This document shows, piece by piece, positions 28,026 to 36,012 of a stretch of DNA of 64,000 bases (the first letter of the stretch is position 1; each line of letters starts with the position of its first letter). The translations under genes and the position numbers were made by a program. Location of the stretch: positions 930,001 to 994,000 of the forward strand of contig NZ_CP045651.1 of assembly GCF_009557455.1 (NCBI RefSeq), read 5' to 3'. The notes beneath the pieces are model-generated. The model was not told the DNA's origin, made no database searches, and was given only the letters and a program-made list of their open reading frames with translations. Origin of the DNA: Alistipes sp. dk3624 (GTDB lineage Bacteria; Bacteroidota; Bacteroidia; Bacteroidales; Rikenellaceae).

Positions 28026-28985
28026 ATGGGACTGTTCAATATTTTTTCAAAAAAGGAGCATAAAGAAGACCTCGACAAAGGGCTCGAAAAGACGAAAGAA
28101 GGGGTTTTCTCGAAACTGGCGCGGGCCGTGGCCGGCAAGTCGAAAGTCGACGAAGAGGTGCTGGACAACCTCGAAGAGGTGCTGATCACGTCGGATGTCG
28201 GCGTCGACACCACCGTACGGATCATCGAACGGATCGAAAAACGGGTCGCCGAAGACAAATACATGAACACCGCGGAACTGAACCGCATCTTGCGCACCGA
28301 AATCACGGCCCTGCTCGAAGAGAACAAAAGCGCCGGCGAGGAGAACTTCTCCTACGAGAAACGCAACGGTATGCCGTACGTGGTCATGGTGGTCGGCGTC
28401 AACGGGGCCGGCAAAACGACCACGATCGGCAAGTTGGCTTCGAAGCTGAAAAACGACGGTAAAAAAGTCTATATCGGCGCCGCCGACACGTTCCGCGCCG
28501 CCGCGATCGACCAACTGGCCGTCTGGGCCGAACGCGCCGGGGGCACGATGATCCGCCAGGACATGGGTTCCGACCCGGCCTCGGTGGCTTTCGACACGCT
28601 GCGTAGCGCCGTAGCGAACGATGCCGACGTCGTACTGATCGACACGGCGGGACGGCTGCACAACAAAATCGGCCTGATGAACGAGTTGACCAAGATCCGC
28701 AACGTTATGACCAAAGTGATTCCCGACGCGCCGCACGAAGTGATGCTGGTGCTCGACGGATCGACGGGCCAGAACGCCTTCGAACAGGCGAAACAATTCA
28801 CGCAAGCCACGCGCGTCACCGCCCTCGCGATCACCAAACTGGACGGCACGGCCAAAGGCGGCGTAGTGATCGGCATCAGCGACCAGTTCAAAATCCCGGT
28901 GCGCTACATCGGCGTCGGCGAAGGGATCGACCAACTGCAGGTATTCGACCGCAGGGAATTCGTCGACAGCCTGTTCGGGGAATAA
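28026..28985 (+). CDS. ftsY: Signal recognition particle receptor FtsY
   Basis: SRP-GTPase of 319 residues that docks ribosome-SRP complexes at the membrane. The NG domain is complete: G1 loop VVGVNGAGKTTTIGKLASKL, DTFRAAAIDQLAVWAERAGG, G3 DTAGRLHNK, G4 TKLDGTAKGG and the terminal GVGEGIDQLQVFDRREFVDS. The acidic A domain of E. coli FtsY is absent; only about 25 N-terminal residues with a basic, amphipathic stretch (FNIFSKKEHKEDLDKGLEK) precede the N domain, as is usual in this phylum. It faces the convergent GIN-domain gene across a hairpin. Confidence 0.97.
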   Translation: MGLFNIFSKKEHKEDLDKGLEKTKEGVFSKLARAVAGKSKVDEEVLDNLEEVLITSDVGVDTTVRIIERIEKRVAEDKYMNTAELNRILRTEITALLEENKSAGEENFSYEKRNGMPYVVMVVGVNGAGKTTTIGKLASKLKNDGKKVYIGAADTFRAAAIDQLAVWAERAGGTMIRQDMGSDPASVAFDTLRSAVANDADVVLIDTAGRLHNKIGLMNELTKIRNVMTKVIPDAPHEVMLVLDGSTGQNAFEQAKQFTQATRVTALAITKLDGTAKGGVVIGISDQFKIPVRYIGVGEGIDQLQVFDRREFVDSLFGE

Positions 28986-28988
28986 AAA

Positions 28989-29024
28989 CCGCCCGGCGAA
29001 ACCCCAGCGGTTTCGTTCGGGCGG
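28989..29024. terminator. Hairpin between ftsY and the GIN-domain gene
   Basis: CCGCCCGGCGAAACC pairs with GGTTTCGTTCGGGCGG, with one bulge. No clear T-run on the plus strand. Confidence 0.5.
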
Positions 29025-29058
29025 GAAATCCGCGCCGCACCGGCGCAGGAAGCCGATT

Positions 29059-29940
29059 TTAAGGATTTAATTTTCCGAAAGACCCCCGGTCGATCTGGAG
29101 CGTGCCGATCCGCGGATCGCCTTTATACCGCACGGTCGCCGCGCCGGACAGGCTGGAAACGCTCAGGTTCTGAACGGCCCATACTCGCAACCCCGCCGCG
29201 CCGGAACCTCCCAGCGTAACGTCGTTTGCCTTCAGTCCGACCGCTTCCAAATGCGCGCCGCCCGACCCGGAAGCCTTCAGAGCCCCGGTTTCGCCGAAAG
29301 CCGTAATGCGCGCGCCGCCCGACATTCCGATTACGATCTGCTCGCATTTTACGGCCATATCGATATTGGCCCCGCCGCTGGCGTCGATCTTCAGGCTGCC
29401 GGCTGTCAAATTCAAATTGGCGCGGGAGCCTCCCGAAAGTCCGAGAGAAACGTCTTCGAACGTCCCCTTGATATCGTAACCGGCGCCTCCGCTGGTCTGC
29501 GCGCGCAAACGCCCCCCGGAAAAATTCAGCCCGGTCGCCGACGATGCGCCGCTAAGCCCCATGACAAAATCGGAGCCTTCGAAAACTGACGTCGTCGACA
29601 GCCGCGCGGCTCCGGAAAGTTGGAGCCGTTCCAGAGCGGGTATGCTGACGACGGCCCTGACTCCTCCGCGGAAATTGCGGCGCTCTTTTCGATCCAACCG
29701 GTCCGTATTCAGCCTCAACACGAGATCCCCGCCGCTGACCTTAACGTCAAGCGCCTCTTCGATCTCTTTCGGACAAAAAATCTCGACCGCACATTTATTC
29801 GCCCGTACCAACGTAATATCGAAAACGCTCTCCGCCGAAATTCCGGAGAAACCGGACACCTTCACGCGTTTGGTAACCTCCTGCGCGGTCGCGGTCAACG
29901 CACAAACGACGCACAGCACTGAAAACATCATTTTTTTCAT
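29059..29940 (-). CDS. Secreted GIN-domain (DUF2807) protein
   Basis: Secreted protein of 293 residues with a signal peptide (MMFSVLCVVCALTATAQ). The remainder is the DUF2807 'putative auto-transporter adhesin, head GIN' domain: a right-handed solenoid of short strands rich in S-G-A/G turns, such as LQLSGAARLSTTSVFEGSDF, MGLSGASSATGLNFSGGRL and LTAGSLKIDASGGANIDMAV. No ligand or enzyme site is visible. The chosen ATG (29938-29940) gives a clean signal peptide; the frame is open further upstream. It follows the anti-sigma-like gene by 46 nt, so this surface or periplasmic protein is likely controlled by the same sigma factor. A 26-bp segment around the start also occurs at 61627. Confidence 0.85.
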   Translation of the reverse strand: MKKMMFSVLCVVCALTATAQEVTKRVKVSGFSGISAESVFDITLVRANKCAVEIFCPKEIEEALDVKVSGGDLVLRLNTDRLDRKERRNFRGGVRAVVSIPALERLQLSGAARLSTTSVFEGSDFVMGLSGASSATGLNFSGGRLRAQTSGGAGYDIKGTFEDVSLGLSGGSRANLNLTAGSLKIDASGGANIDMAVKCEQIVIGMSGGARITAFGETGALKASGSGGAHLEAVGLKANDVTLGGSGAAGLRVWAVQNLSVSSLSGAATVRYKGDPRIGTLQIDRGSFGKLNP

Positions 29941-29986
29941 AACGCATTTTTTGATTGATGGATAATTCGATCTATTCGTAGGAAAT

Positions 29987-30463
29987 TCATTCGTCCGCAT
30001 CCGATAACTGGGCCCGTAACTGCCTGACGGCTTTCAGTTTCAAATTGAAATATTTTTTCAAGATACGGGCCTTCTTTTCGTCGCCGAGTTCGTCGGGCAG
30101 TTGTTCGTATAACGGAACCGTATCGTTGCTGATGTCGCGGATAATGGTCTTCATTTCGGAGGTATCCTCCCCGCGGCGTTCGCTGACATCGACGATATCG
30201 CGGGTCAGCGCCTCCAGACTCCGGTTGTACAGGTCGATCTCGGCCTGCACCGGATTCTCCCGCAAACCGTCCCGGCACAGCATCGCGCCGAAAAACACGA
30301 CTGCCGCCGCCCCCGCAGCCAATGCCCACCGAACCGCCGGCGAATGCGAACGGCGCCCGATCCGATCGAGCTTTCGCCTGAAACGCGCTTCATGGCCGCC
30401 GTTCAGCGGCCCGTCGTCGAACAACCCGCGGTTGTTCCGTACAAAATCATACAGCTTATCCAT
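29987..30463 (-). CDS. Putative anti-sigma factor
   Basis: Protein of 158 residues with a cytoplasmic N-terminal part (about 45 residues: DKLYDFVRNNRGLFDDGPLN), one transmembrane helix near residues 47-65 (VRWALAAGAAAVVFFGAML) and a charged helical periplasmic domain that may form a coiled coil. The ATG (30461-30463) lies inside the end of the sigma-factor gene, so the two overlap by 8 nt and are translationally coupled. Position, topology and size are those of a small anti-sigma factor, although I see no zinc-anti-sigma HxxxCxxC motif. Function is inferred from context. Confidence 0.65.
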   Translation of the reverse strand: MDKLYDFVRNNRGLFDDGPLNGGHEARFRRKLDRIGRRSHSPAVRWALAAGAAAVVFFGAMLCRDGLRENPVQAEIDLYNRSLEALTRDIVDVSERRGEDTSEMKTIIRDISNDTVPLYEQLPDELGDEKKARILKKYFNLKLKAVRQLRAQLSDADE

Positions 30464-30998
30464 CACGTTGCAATTTTTCCAAAAGTTTACCTTTCGCACG
30501 CGTGTACTGCGACCGGACCGAAGAAGTTTTCAGACCCGTTATTTCGGCGATCTCGGCATAATCGTAGCCTTCGAACAGACACAGGGAGAGAATCAGGCGG
30601 CAACCGTCGGGCAGCTCGTTCAATCCGGCTTTTATCCGGGCGACCCGGACGGCCGCTTCACCGGCGGAATCGTCCAGCAGCTCGCTCCACCCGGATTCGT
30701 CCCGGCTTTTGTCTTCGGCAGGCAACCGGCCGGATTCGGACAGCTCCGACAGAAACGACGCCCGCTTCCGTCGCCGGCGCAAACGGTCGATCGCTCCCCG
30801 GACGCAAGTTTTCACCAGCCAGGCCTCGATCTGGGGCGCCGTCTGAGGACATGAGCGCATCCGCGCGAATTTCAAAAACGCATCCTGCATCGCCTCTTCG
30901 GCCTCCATGGCATCCCCCACGATCCGCAGGGCCGTATGGAACAACCGACGCGAATAACGGTCGTAAAGCGTGTCGATATCGCAGGACGTTCCCTTCAT
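30456..30998 (-). CDS. ECF-type RNA polymerase sigma factor
   Basis: Sigma-70 family protein of 180 residues. Region 2 is seen in LYDRYSRRLFHTALRIVGD through AEEAMQDAFLKFARM (the -10-binding helix). Region 4 is the C-terminal LPDGCRLILSLCLFEGYDYA and IAEITGLKTSSVRSQYTRAK, with the helix-turn-helix that reads the -35. The linker between them is long and acidic. It heads the operon sigma - membrane anti-sigma - GIN-domain protein, a common Bacteroidota arrangement in which the sigma factor autoregulates its operon. A near-consensus -7 element (TAGCTTTTG on the complement of 31078-31086) lies upstream. Confidence 0.92.
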   Translation of the reverse strand: MKGTSCDIDTLYDRYSRRLFHTALRIVGDAMEAEEAMQDAFLKFARMRSCPQTAPQIEAWLVKTCVRGAIDRLRRRRKRASFLSELSESGRLPAEDKSRDESGWSELLDDSAGEAAVRVARIKAGLNELPDGCRLILSLCLFEGYDYAEIAEITGLKTSSVRSQYTRAKGKLLEKLQRDG

Positions 30999-31089
30999 TT
31001 TCAGTGGCTTTTACTATTAAAACGCACGCGGAACCGAAACGCTGCATTTCAGGAATAAAATAACGAAAAACAATAAACAAAAGCTATTT

Positions 31090-31157
31090 TTTCTGCGGCT
31101 CGAACGACGCGCTTCCGAAAAACCGGAAGCCGGGAAGCGTCGGATCGGCCGCAGAAA
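31090..31157. other. Extended inverted repeat upstream of the sigma-factor gene
   Basis: TTTCTGCGGC (31090-31099) pairs with GCCGCAGAAA (31148-31157). Inside, CGACGC-CTTCC and GGGAAGCGTCG pair too, with an alternative inner hairpin GCTTCCG/CGGAAGC. No T-run follows on either strand, so it is not a standard terminator. Confidence 0.6.
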
Positions 31158-31241
31158 CCCGATACCATGAAAATAAAAAACATTTGCTTATTTCATTAAA
31201 TCTATTTAATTTTATAAACCCGCCCTGCTAAAACTCCCGTT

Positions 31242-31423
31242 ATGAAAAAACTGCCAATCTGCCGTTTCGCCAGACTGTTGGCCGCAGGATACCAGGCACA
31301 GGCCGGTTCCGGCACGAAAGAGGCTACAACCAAATCGAAGTGGAAGACGGCAACATTCCGGGAAACAAACTCTATTTCAACGTAAATCTGGCGCTCGATC
31401 CGCTTCGGAAGAAAATGAAATGA
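31242..31423 (+). pseudogene. Remnant of a lipoprotein gene
   Basis: An ATG at 31242 opens a frame whose start (MKKLPICRFARLLAAGYQAQ) looks like a lipoprotein signal peptide with the lipobox Cys replaced by Tyr (LAAGY, one transition from LAAGC). After about 25 residues the coding signal moves to the next frame, where about 34 residues that look like a true C terminus (GYNQIEVEDGNIPGNKLYFN, then VNLALDPLRKKMK) run to a TGA at 31421-31423. A frameshift plus an internal deletion of a secreted-protein gene explains this best. The family cannot be named. Confidence 0.5.
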
Positions 31424-31490
31424 TGCAAGGAGAAACCGCCCCCCCAGAGCATTAACCTTCCGGATAAAAACGCACCCGAACCGTCCCCGC

Positions 31491-31525
31491 AAAAAAATAT
31501 GCCGCCCGTCTGCCGGGCGGCATAT
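31491..31525 (-). terminator. Intrinsic terminator of the ferritin gene
   Basis: ATATGCCGCCCG and CGGGCGGCATAT form a perfect 12-bp stem around a 5-nt loop. On the minus strand a T7 run follows. Confidence 0.85.
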
Positions 31526-31551
31526 CCTCATACCGGAAGCGATCAGTCGGA

Positions 31552-32061
31552 TTATCCGGCGACAGGGCTCGCATAGACCCGGCCGGCCAGTTCCTTGTCC
31601 AGCATAAAGGTTCCCACCTTGTCGTCGCCGACCAGCTTCAGCGCATCGATAATGCCCTGCACGTTCTCCTCTTCCTCGATTTGCTCGTCAACGAACCAAA
31701 CCAACCGGTTCGCCGAAGCGAAATCCTTTTCGGCGGCAGCCAGCTCGCACAGCGCATTGATCCGGGCGGTCACGCTTTTTTCGTGTTTCAGCGTATCTTC
31801 GAAAGCGGCCAGCGGAGAATCCCAGGCGGAAGGCACTTCGGCAATCGGCGCCAGAGCGACCTTTCCGCCGCGTGCGAGGACATGATCCATCAGCATCCGG
31901 GCATGATCCTGTTCCTCGCGGAACTGGATCGAAAACCAGTTGGCCATTCCCTTGAGTCCTTTCCGGGCGAAATCGCAGGACATCGACAAATACAAGTATG
32001 CGGACCAGAATTCCGCATTAATCTGGGCGTTGATCGCCTCTTCCATTTTTTTACTCAGCAT
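31552..32061 (-). CDS. Ferritin
   Basis: Non-haem ferritin of 169 residues that oxidises and stores iron in a 24-mer. Ferroxidase ligands are visible in INAQINAEFWSAYLYLSMS (Glu17 region), FREEQDHARMLMDHVLARGG (E, E and H), and FVDEQIEEEENVQGIIDAL. The overall pattern is FtnA-like, with no haem-binding Met as in bacterioferritin. It is monocistronic, ended by a strong terminator. Its promoter overlaps that of divergent rimO. A DpsL-like protein at 12651 gives the cell a second iron-handling cage. Confidence 0.95.
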   Translation of the reverse strand: MLSKKMEEAINAQINAEFWSAYLYLSMSCDFARKGLKGMANWFSIQFREEQDHARMLMDHVLARGGKVALAPIAEVPSAWDSPLAAFEDTLKHEKSVTARINALCELAAAEKDFASANRLVWFVDEQIEEEENVQGIIDALKLVGDDKVGTFMLDKELAGRVYASPVAG

Positions 32062-32113
32062 AATCTATCGTTTTAAATGTCCGTAAACATTCGGTCAATT
32101 TCATGTCGACATG

Positions 32114-32145
32114 CAAATATAGTGCGGATTTTCCTATTTTTGCAA
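32114..32145 (-). promoter_or_regulatory. Promoter of the ferritin gene
   Basis: On the complement, TTG (32143-32145), a 21-nt spacer and TATATTTG (32114-32121). The rimO -7 element (32135-32142) lies inside this spacer on the other strand. Confidence 0.65.
32135..32142 (+). promoter_or_regulatory. -7 element of rimO
   Basis: TATTTTTG matches TAnnTTTG, 16 nt before the rimO ATG, implying a very short or nearly leaderless 5' end. Confidence 0.55.
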
Positions 32146-32158
32146 GCAAATACGCACT

Positions 32159-33451
32159 ATGAAACGTAAAATCAACGTCATAACGCTCGGTTGTTCGAAA
32201 AACCTCGTCGATTCGGAACACCTGATGGCGCAATTGCAACGCAACGGTTTCGAAATCGTCCACGACTCGAACGAAACGGACGCCAGGATCGTCGTAATCA
32301 ACACCTGCGGATTCATCGGCGACGCCAAAGAGGAGTCCGTCAACACGATCCTCGCATTCGCCGACGCGAAGACCAAAGGCTGTATCGACCACCTGTTCGT
32401 CATGGGCTGCCTGGCCGAACGCTACCGGGAAGAACTGCGGGAAGAGATCCCCGAAGTGGACGAATACTTCGGCGTCAACGACCTGCGCGACATCGTGAAA
32501 ACCGTCGGCGGACGCTACCGCGACGAACTGACCGGGGAGCGGCACCTGACCACGCCGGGCCATTACGCCTACCTGAAAATCTCGGAAGGATGCAACTGGG
32601 GATGCGGTTATTGCGCGATCCCGCTGATCCGCGGACGTCACGTCTCGGTGCCGATGGAAGAGCTGCTTCGCGAAGCGGAGATGCTGGCCGCGCGGGGCGT
32701 CCGGGAACTGATCGTCATCGCGCAGGATACGACCTACTACGGCCTCGACCTGTACGGCGAGCGGCGGCTCGGCGAGTTGCTCCGCAGGCTGTGCCGCATC
32801 GACGGGCTCGAATGGGTACGCCTACACTACGCCTACCCGGCGCAGTTCCCGACGGACGTGATCGACGCGCTGCGCGACGAACCGAAAATGTGCAAATACC
32901 TCGACATCCCGTTTCAGCACATCAGCGACCCGCAACTGAAAAGTATGCGCCGCGGGCTGAACAAGGCGCAGACCTACGAACTGATCGGCGAACTGCGCCG
33001 CCGGATTCCCGGCATCGCGCTGCGGACGACGCTGCTGACCGGCTATCCGGGCGAAAGCGAAGCGGATTTCGACGAACTGCTGGAATTTGTCGAACGGGTG
33101 CGGTTCGAACGGCTCGGAGTCTTCCCGTACTCGGAAGAAGAGGGTACCTATTCGGCCATGCGGCTGCGCGACGACGTACCGGACGAGGTGAAACAACGGC
33201 GGGCCGACGCGATTATGGAACTGCAAAACCGCATTTCGGCCGAAAACAACCGCCGGCGGATCGGCACGCGAGAGCGGATCATCATCGACCGGCGCGAGGG
33301 AGAGTTCCTCGTCGGACGTTCGCAATACGACTCGCCGGAAGTCGATACCGAAATCCTGATCGAAACCGACGAGAATCCGTCGCCGGGAACCTTCCTGGAC
33401 GTAAAAATAACGGAAGCAGGAGATTACGACCTTTACGGAAAATTCGTATAG
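32159..33451 (+). CDS. rimO: Ribosomal protein S12 methylthiotransferase RimO
   Basis: Radical-SAM enzyme (430 aa) that methylthiolates Asp of S12 at the decoding centre. The UPF0004 domain starts with INVITLGCSKNLVDSEHLMA, the SKN version that marks RimO rather than MiaB. Further cluster cysteines are in VVINTCGFIGDAKEES and FVMGCLAERY. The radical-SAM motif is SEGCNWGCGYCAIPLIRG (CxxxCxxC). The TRAM domain closes the protein (EFLVGRSQYDSPEVDTEI). It is complete and monocistronic; divergent from ferritin. Confidence 0.97.
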   Translation: MKRKINVITLGCSKNLVDSEHLMAQLQRNGFEIVHDSNETDARIVVINTCGFIGDAKEESVNTILAFADAKTKGCIDHLFVMGCLAERYREELREEIPEVDEYFGVNDLRDIVKTVGGRYRDELTGERHLTTPGHYAYLKISEGCNWGCGYCAIPLIRGRHVSVPMEELLREAEMLAARGVRELIVIAQDTTYYGLDLYGERRLGELLRRLCRIDGLEWVRLHYAYPAQFPTDVIDALRDEPKMCKYLDIPFQHISDPQLKSMRRGLNKAQTYELIGELRRRIPGIALRTTLLTGYPGESEADFDELLEFVERVRFERLGVFPYSEEEGTYSAMRLRDDVPDEVKQRRADAIMELQNRISAENNRRRIGTRERIIIDRREGEFLVGRSQYDSPEVDTEILIETDENPSPGTFLDVKITEAGDYDLYGKFV

Positions 33452-33470
33452 GGAAGCGCGGAAAATAGAT

Positions 33471-33501
33471 TTTGCATTTTGACAAAAAATAACTACTTTT
33501 G
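33471..33501 (+). promoter_or_regulatory. Promoter of the coiled-coil/zapA operon
   Basis: TTTG (33471-33474), a 19-nt spacer and TACTTTTG (33494-33501) match the consensus exactly. Transcription would start near 33507, so an in-frame GTG at 33503 cannot be the start codon. Confidence 0.75.
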
Positions 33502-33529
33502 AGTGGACGAATCAATTTTGTCTGCAGAA

Positions 33530-33820
33530 ATGGATGACAACAAGGCGATTATCGATTCACTGAAGAAAAAGGTTTCTCGGATCATCGAGGACAACCGGCG
33601 ACTTCGCAGCGAAGTGCGTGAATTGACCGCCGAACGAGACACGGTCATCCTCGAAAAAAGAGCGGCCGAAACGGAAATACGGCAGCTCGGCAGACGAATC
33701 GAAACGCTCGAAACGGCGGCCGGTCTGATGGGAAACCGCGGCGACAGCCGGATAGCAAGGCTCAGAGTCAACAAACTATTGCGGGAAATTGACAAATGCC
33801 TTGCATTGATGAACAAGTAG
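33530..33820 (+). CDS. Coiled-coil protein upstream of zapA (ZapB-like)
   Basis: A 96-residue protein predicted to be almost wholly alpha-helical. Residues 5-65 form a long coiled coil (IDSLKKKVSRIIEDNRRLRS, continuing VRELTAERDTVILEKRAAET) with regular heptads, and the C terminus (KLLREIDKCLALMNK) is a further helix. The ATG at 33530 is chosen because the promoter leaves no room for the upstream GTG. It lies 16 nt before zapA and probably works with it at the division ring, much as ZapB does with ZapA in E. coli, though no sequence homology to ZapB is claimed. Confidence 0.75.
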   Translation: MDDNKAIIDSLKKKVSRIIEDNRRLRSEVRELTAERDTVILEKRAAETEIRQLGRRIETLETAAGLMGNRGDSRIARLRVNKLLREIDKCLALMNK

Positions 33821-33836
33821 CGAAGACGTTATATTG

Positions 33837-34124
33837 ATGGCAGGAACGCGCAGGATATCGGTGAAGTTGGCGGGTAAAGAATACCCGATGACGATCCGGC
33901 AGGCCGAGGAGGAAAAGTACCGGCGTGCGGCACAGGATATCAATGCCCTGATCTCGGTTTACAAAACCCGGTTCGCCGCCGAACCGGAAGATTATCTGGC
34001 CATGGCCGCTTTGCAGGTGGCCGTCGACAAGGTCGGGCTGGAGATGAACCGGGAGATGACGGAAGAGGCACAGCGTTTGCAGAAAATCGAACGAGAGATC
34101 GACGACTACCTGAACAATATTTGA
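33837..34124 (+). CDS. zapA: Cell division protein ZapA
   Basis: FtsZ-associated protein of 95 residues that cross-links FtsZ filaments. The N-terminal globular part (ISVKLAGKEYPMTIRQAEEE, YRRAAQDINALISVYKTRF) is followed by the coiled-coil helix that mediates dimerisation (VDKVGLEMNREMTEEAQRLQ). The ATG at 33837 is used; an in-frame TTG one codon upstream is less likely. It is encoded just before the 6S RNA candidate, the same order as zapA-ssrS in E. coli. Confidence 0.92.
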   Translation: MAGTRRISVKLAGKEYPMTIRQAEEEKYRRAAQDINALISVYKTRFAAEPEDYLAMAALQVAVDKVGLEMNREMTEEAQRLQKIEREIDDYLNNI

Positions 34125-34179
34125 AACGCAAACGACGTCTTAATAACAGACAACAGGTTCTTGGACATATAAGTTAAGG

Positions 34180-34394
34180 AATAAAAACCCGCATGGATTC
34201 CTTTTAAGCTTTGCGAAACTCAACACTATTTACATTGGGGTCAAGCTCAGTATTTCAAAAACAGGCCTTAACCTTCCCCCCGGAAGGTTCTTCATCCGAA
34301 GACGTTGGACGTTTGCGATAAACGGCAGCCCCATACATGACGAGATTGGAGATTCGTCAAACAAGGAAAGAGGAATTTGTGCGGGTCTTTTTTA
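34180..34394 (+). ncRNA. ssrS: 6S RNA (SsrS) candidate
   Basis: The 320-nt gap between zapA and rny folds into one long rod, as 6S RNA does. The closing stem pairs ACCCGCA (34187-34193) with TGCGGGT (34380-34386), and ATTCCTTTT (34197-34205) with AAAGAGGAAT (34367-34376). Further in, TTTGCGAAACTC (34210-34221) pairs with GAGATTCGTCAAA (34349-34361). Imperfect helices and a large bubble follow, and the apex is AACCTTCC/GGAAGGTT (34270-34289). A T-run at 34388-34393 ends it. 6S RNA mimics an open promoter and sequesters the housekeeping RNA polymerase in stationary phase. Synteny with zapA supports the call. Exact ends are uncertain. Confidence 0.75.
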
Positions 34395-34444
34395 TACCCA
34401 AACGTACATTTTGTTTAACATATAAATACATTTAACTAACACCT

Positions 34445-35986
34445 ATGAGCATTGTAATTATAGCAATAATTGCCGTCATCTGTTCCGCCGCAGGCTGCTA
34501 TGCAGGCTATTCGATCACATCGAAAATCGTCCGGAACAAGAAGGCCGCGATTCTGAAAGAGGCCGAATCGGCCGGCGAGATGATCAAAAAGGAGAAGATT
34601 CTCCAGGCCAAGGAAAAATTCATCCAGCTCAAAAGCGAACACGACCGGGCCGTCAACGAGCGCAACCAAAAGCTCTCCCAGAGCGAACAGCGCGCCAAAC
34701 AACTGGAAAACAACCTGACCCAGCAGCAGGACGAGCTGAACAAGAAAATCCGCGAACAGGATTCCGTACGCGAGCGTCTGCAGGCTCAGATCGAGAGCGT
34801 CGAACGCAAGAAGGAAGACCTCGACCGCAAAATCAAGGAACAAAACACCCGTCTCGAACAGATCAGCGGCCTCAGTAGCGACGAAGCCAAGAACATCCTG
34901 ATCGAAAACATGAAAGAGGAGGCCAAGACCGAAGCGATGACCTATGTCAACGAAGTGATGGAAGAGGCCAAGATGAGCGCCAACAAGGAAGCGAAAAAGA
35001 TCGTCGTACAGACGATCCAGCGCGTCGCTACCGAAGCGGCCATCGAAAACTCGGTCACGGTGTTCAACATCGAGAGCGACGAAGTGAAAGGCCGGATCAT
35101 CGGCCGCGAAGGACGGAACATCCGGGCCCTGGAAGCCGCTACCGGCATCGAGATCATCGTCGACGACACGCCGGAAGCGATCATCCTGTCGGGCTTCGAT
35201 CCGGTACGCCGTGAAATCGCGCGTCTGGCGCTGCACCAACTGGTAACGGACGGCCGCATCCATCCGGCACGCATCGAAGAAGTCGTTGCCAAAGTACAGA
35301 AACAGATCGAAGAAGAGATCGTCGAAGCCGGCAAGCGCACCACGATCGACCTGGGCATCCACGGGCTCCATCCCGAACTGATCCGCCTGATCGGTAAGAT
35401 GAAATACCGTTCGTCTTACGGACAAAACCTGCTGCAACACTCGCGCGAAGTGGCCAATCTGTGCGGCATCATGGCCTCGGAACTGGGACTGAACGCCAAG
35501 ATGGCCCGTCGCGCCGGCCTGCTGCACGATATCGGCAAGGTGCCCGACGACGAACCGGAATTGCCGCACGCAATCATCGGCATGAAACTGGCTGAGAAAT
35601 TCAAGGAAAAACCGGAAGTGATCAACGCCATCGGGGCGCACCACGACGAAATGGAAATGAACAACCTGATCTCGCCGATCGTACAGGTCTGCGACGCGAT
35701 CTCCGGAGCCCGTCCGGGAGCCCGCCGCGAAGTGGTCGAATCGTACATCAAGCGGCTGAAGGAGATGGAAGACATGGCCCTCGCCTATCCCGGCGTCATG
35801 AAGACCTACGCGATTCAGGCCGGCCGCGAACTGCGCGTGATCGTCGGCAGCGAGAAGATCACCGACCAGGAGGCCGACAGCCTGTCGCACGACATCGCCA
35901 AGAAGATCCAGGACGAAATGACCTATCCGGGCCAGGTGAAGATCACCGTGATCCGCGAAACCCGCTCGGTCAGCTACGCGAAATAA
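34445..35986 (+). CDS. rny: Ribonuclease Y
   Basis: Membrane-anchored endoribonuclease (513 aa) that starts mRNA decay. It has one N-terminal transmembrane helix ([20 protein letters not shown]), a long coiled coil (about 30-205, [20 protein letters not shown] and onward), a KH RNA-binding domain ([20 protein letters not shown]) and the metal-dependent HD domain with [20 protein letters not shown]. The C-terminal domain ends with [13 protein letters not shown], the normal family terminus. It follows the 6S RNA candidate and ends before a 56-bp perfect palindrome. Confidence 0.97.
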   Translation: MSIVIIAIIAVICSAAGCYAGYSITSKIVRNKKAAILKEAESAGEMIKKEKILQAKEKFIQLKSEHDRAVNERNQKLSQSEQRAKQLENNLTQQQDELNKKIREQDSVRERLQAQIESVERKKEDLDRKIKEQNTRLEQISGLSSDEAKNILIENMKEEAKTEAMTYVNEVMEEAKMSANKEAKKIVVQTIQRVATEAAIENSVTVFNIESDEVKGRIIGREGRNIRALEAATGIEIIVDDTPEAIILSGFDPVRREIARLALHQLVTDGRIHPARIEEVVAKVQKQIEEEIVEAGKRTTIDLGIHGLHPELIRLIGKMKYRSSYGQNLLQHSREVANLCGIMASELGLNAKMARRAGLLHDIGKVPDDEPELPHAIIGMKLAEKFKEKPEVINAIGAHHDEMEMNNLISPIVQVCDAISGARPGARREVVESYIKRLKEMEDMALAYPGVMKTYAIQAGRELRVIVGSEKITDQEADSLSHDIAKKIQDEMTYPGQVKITVIRETRSVSYAK

Positions 35987-36012
35987 GGACAACCGGAACC
36001 GGAGGAATCCGG

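Noticed and set aside
31202-31531. 109-codon minus-strand frame in the gap next to ferritin
   Set aside because: It overlaps the ferritin terminator and the plus-strand lipoprotein remnant, and has no family pattern.
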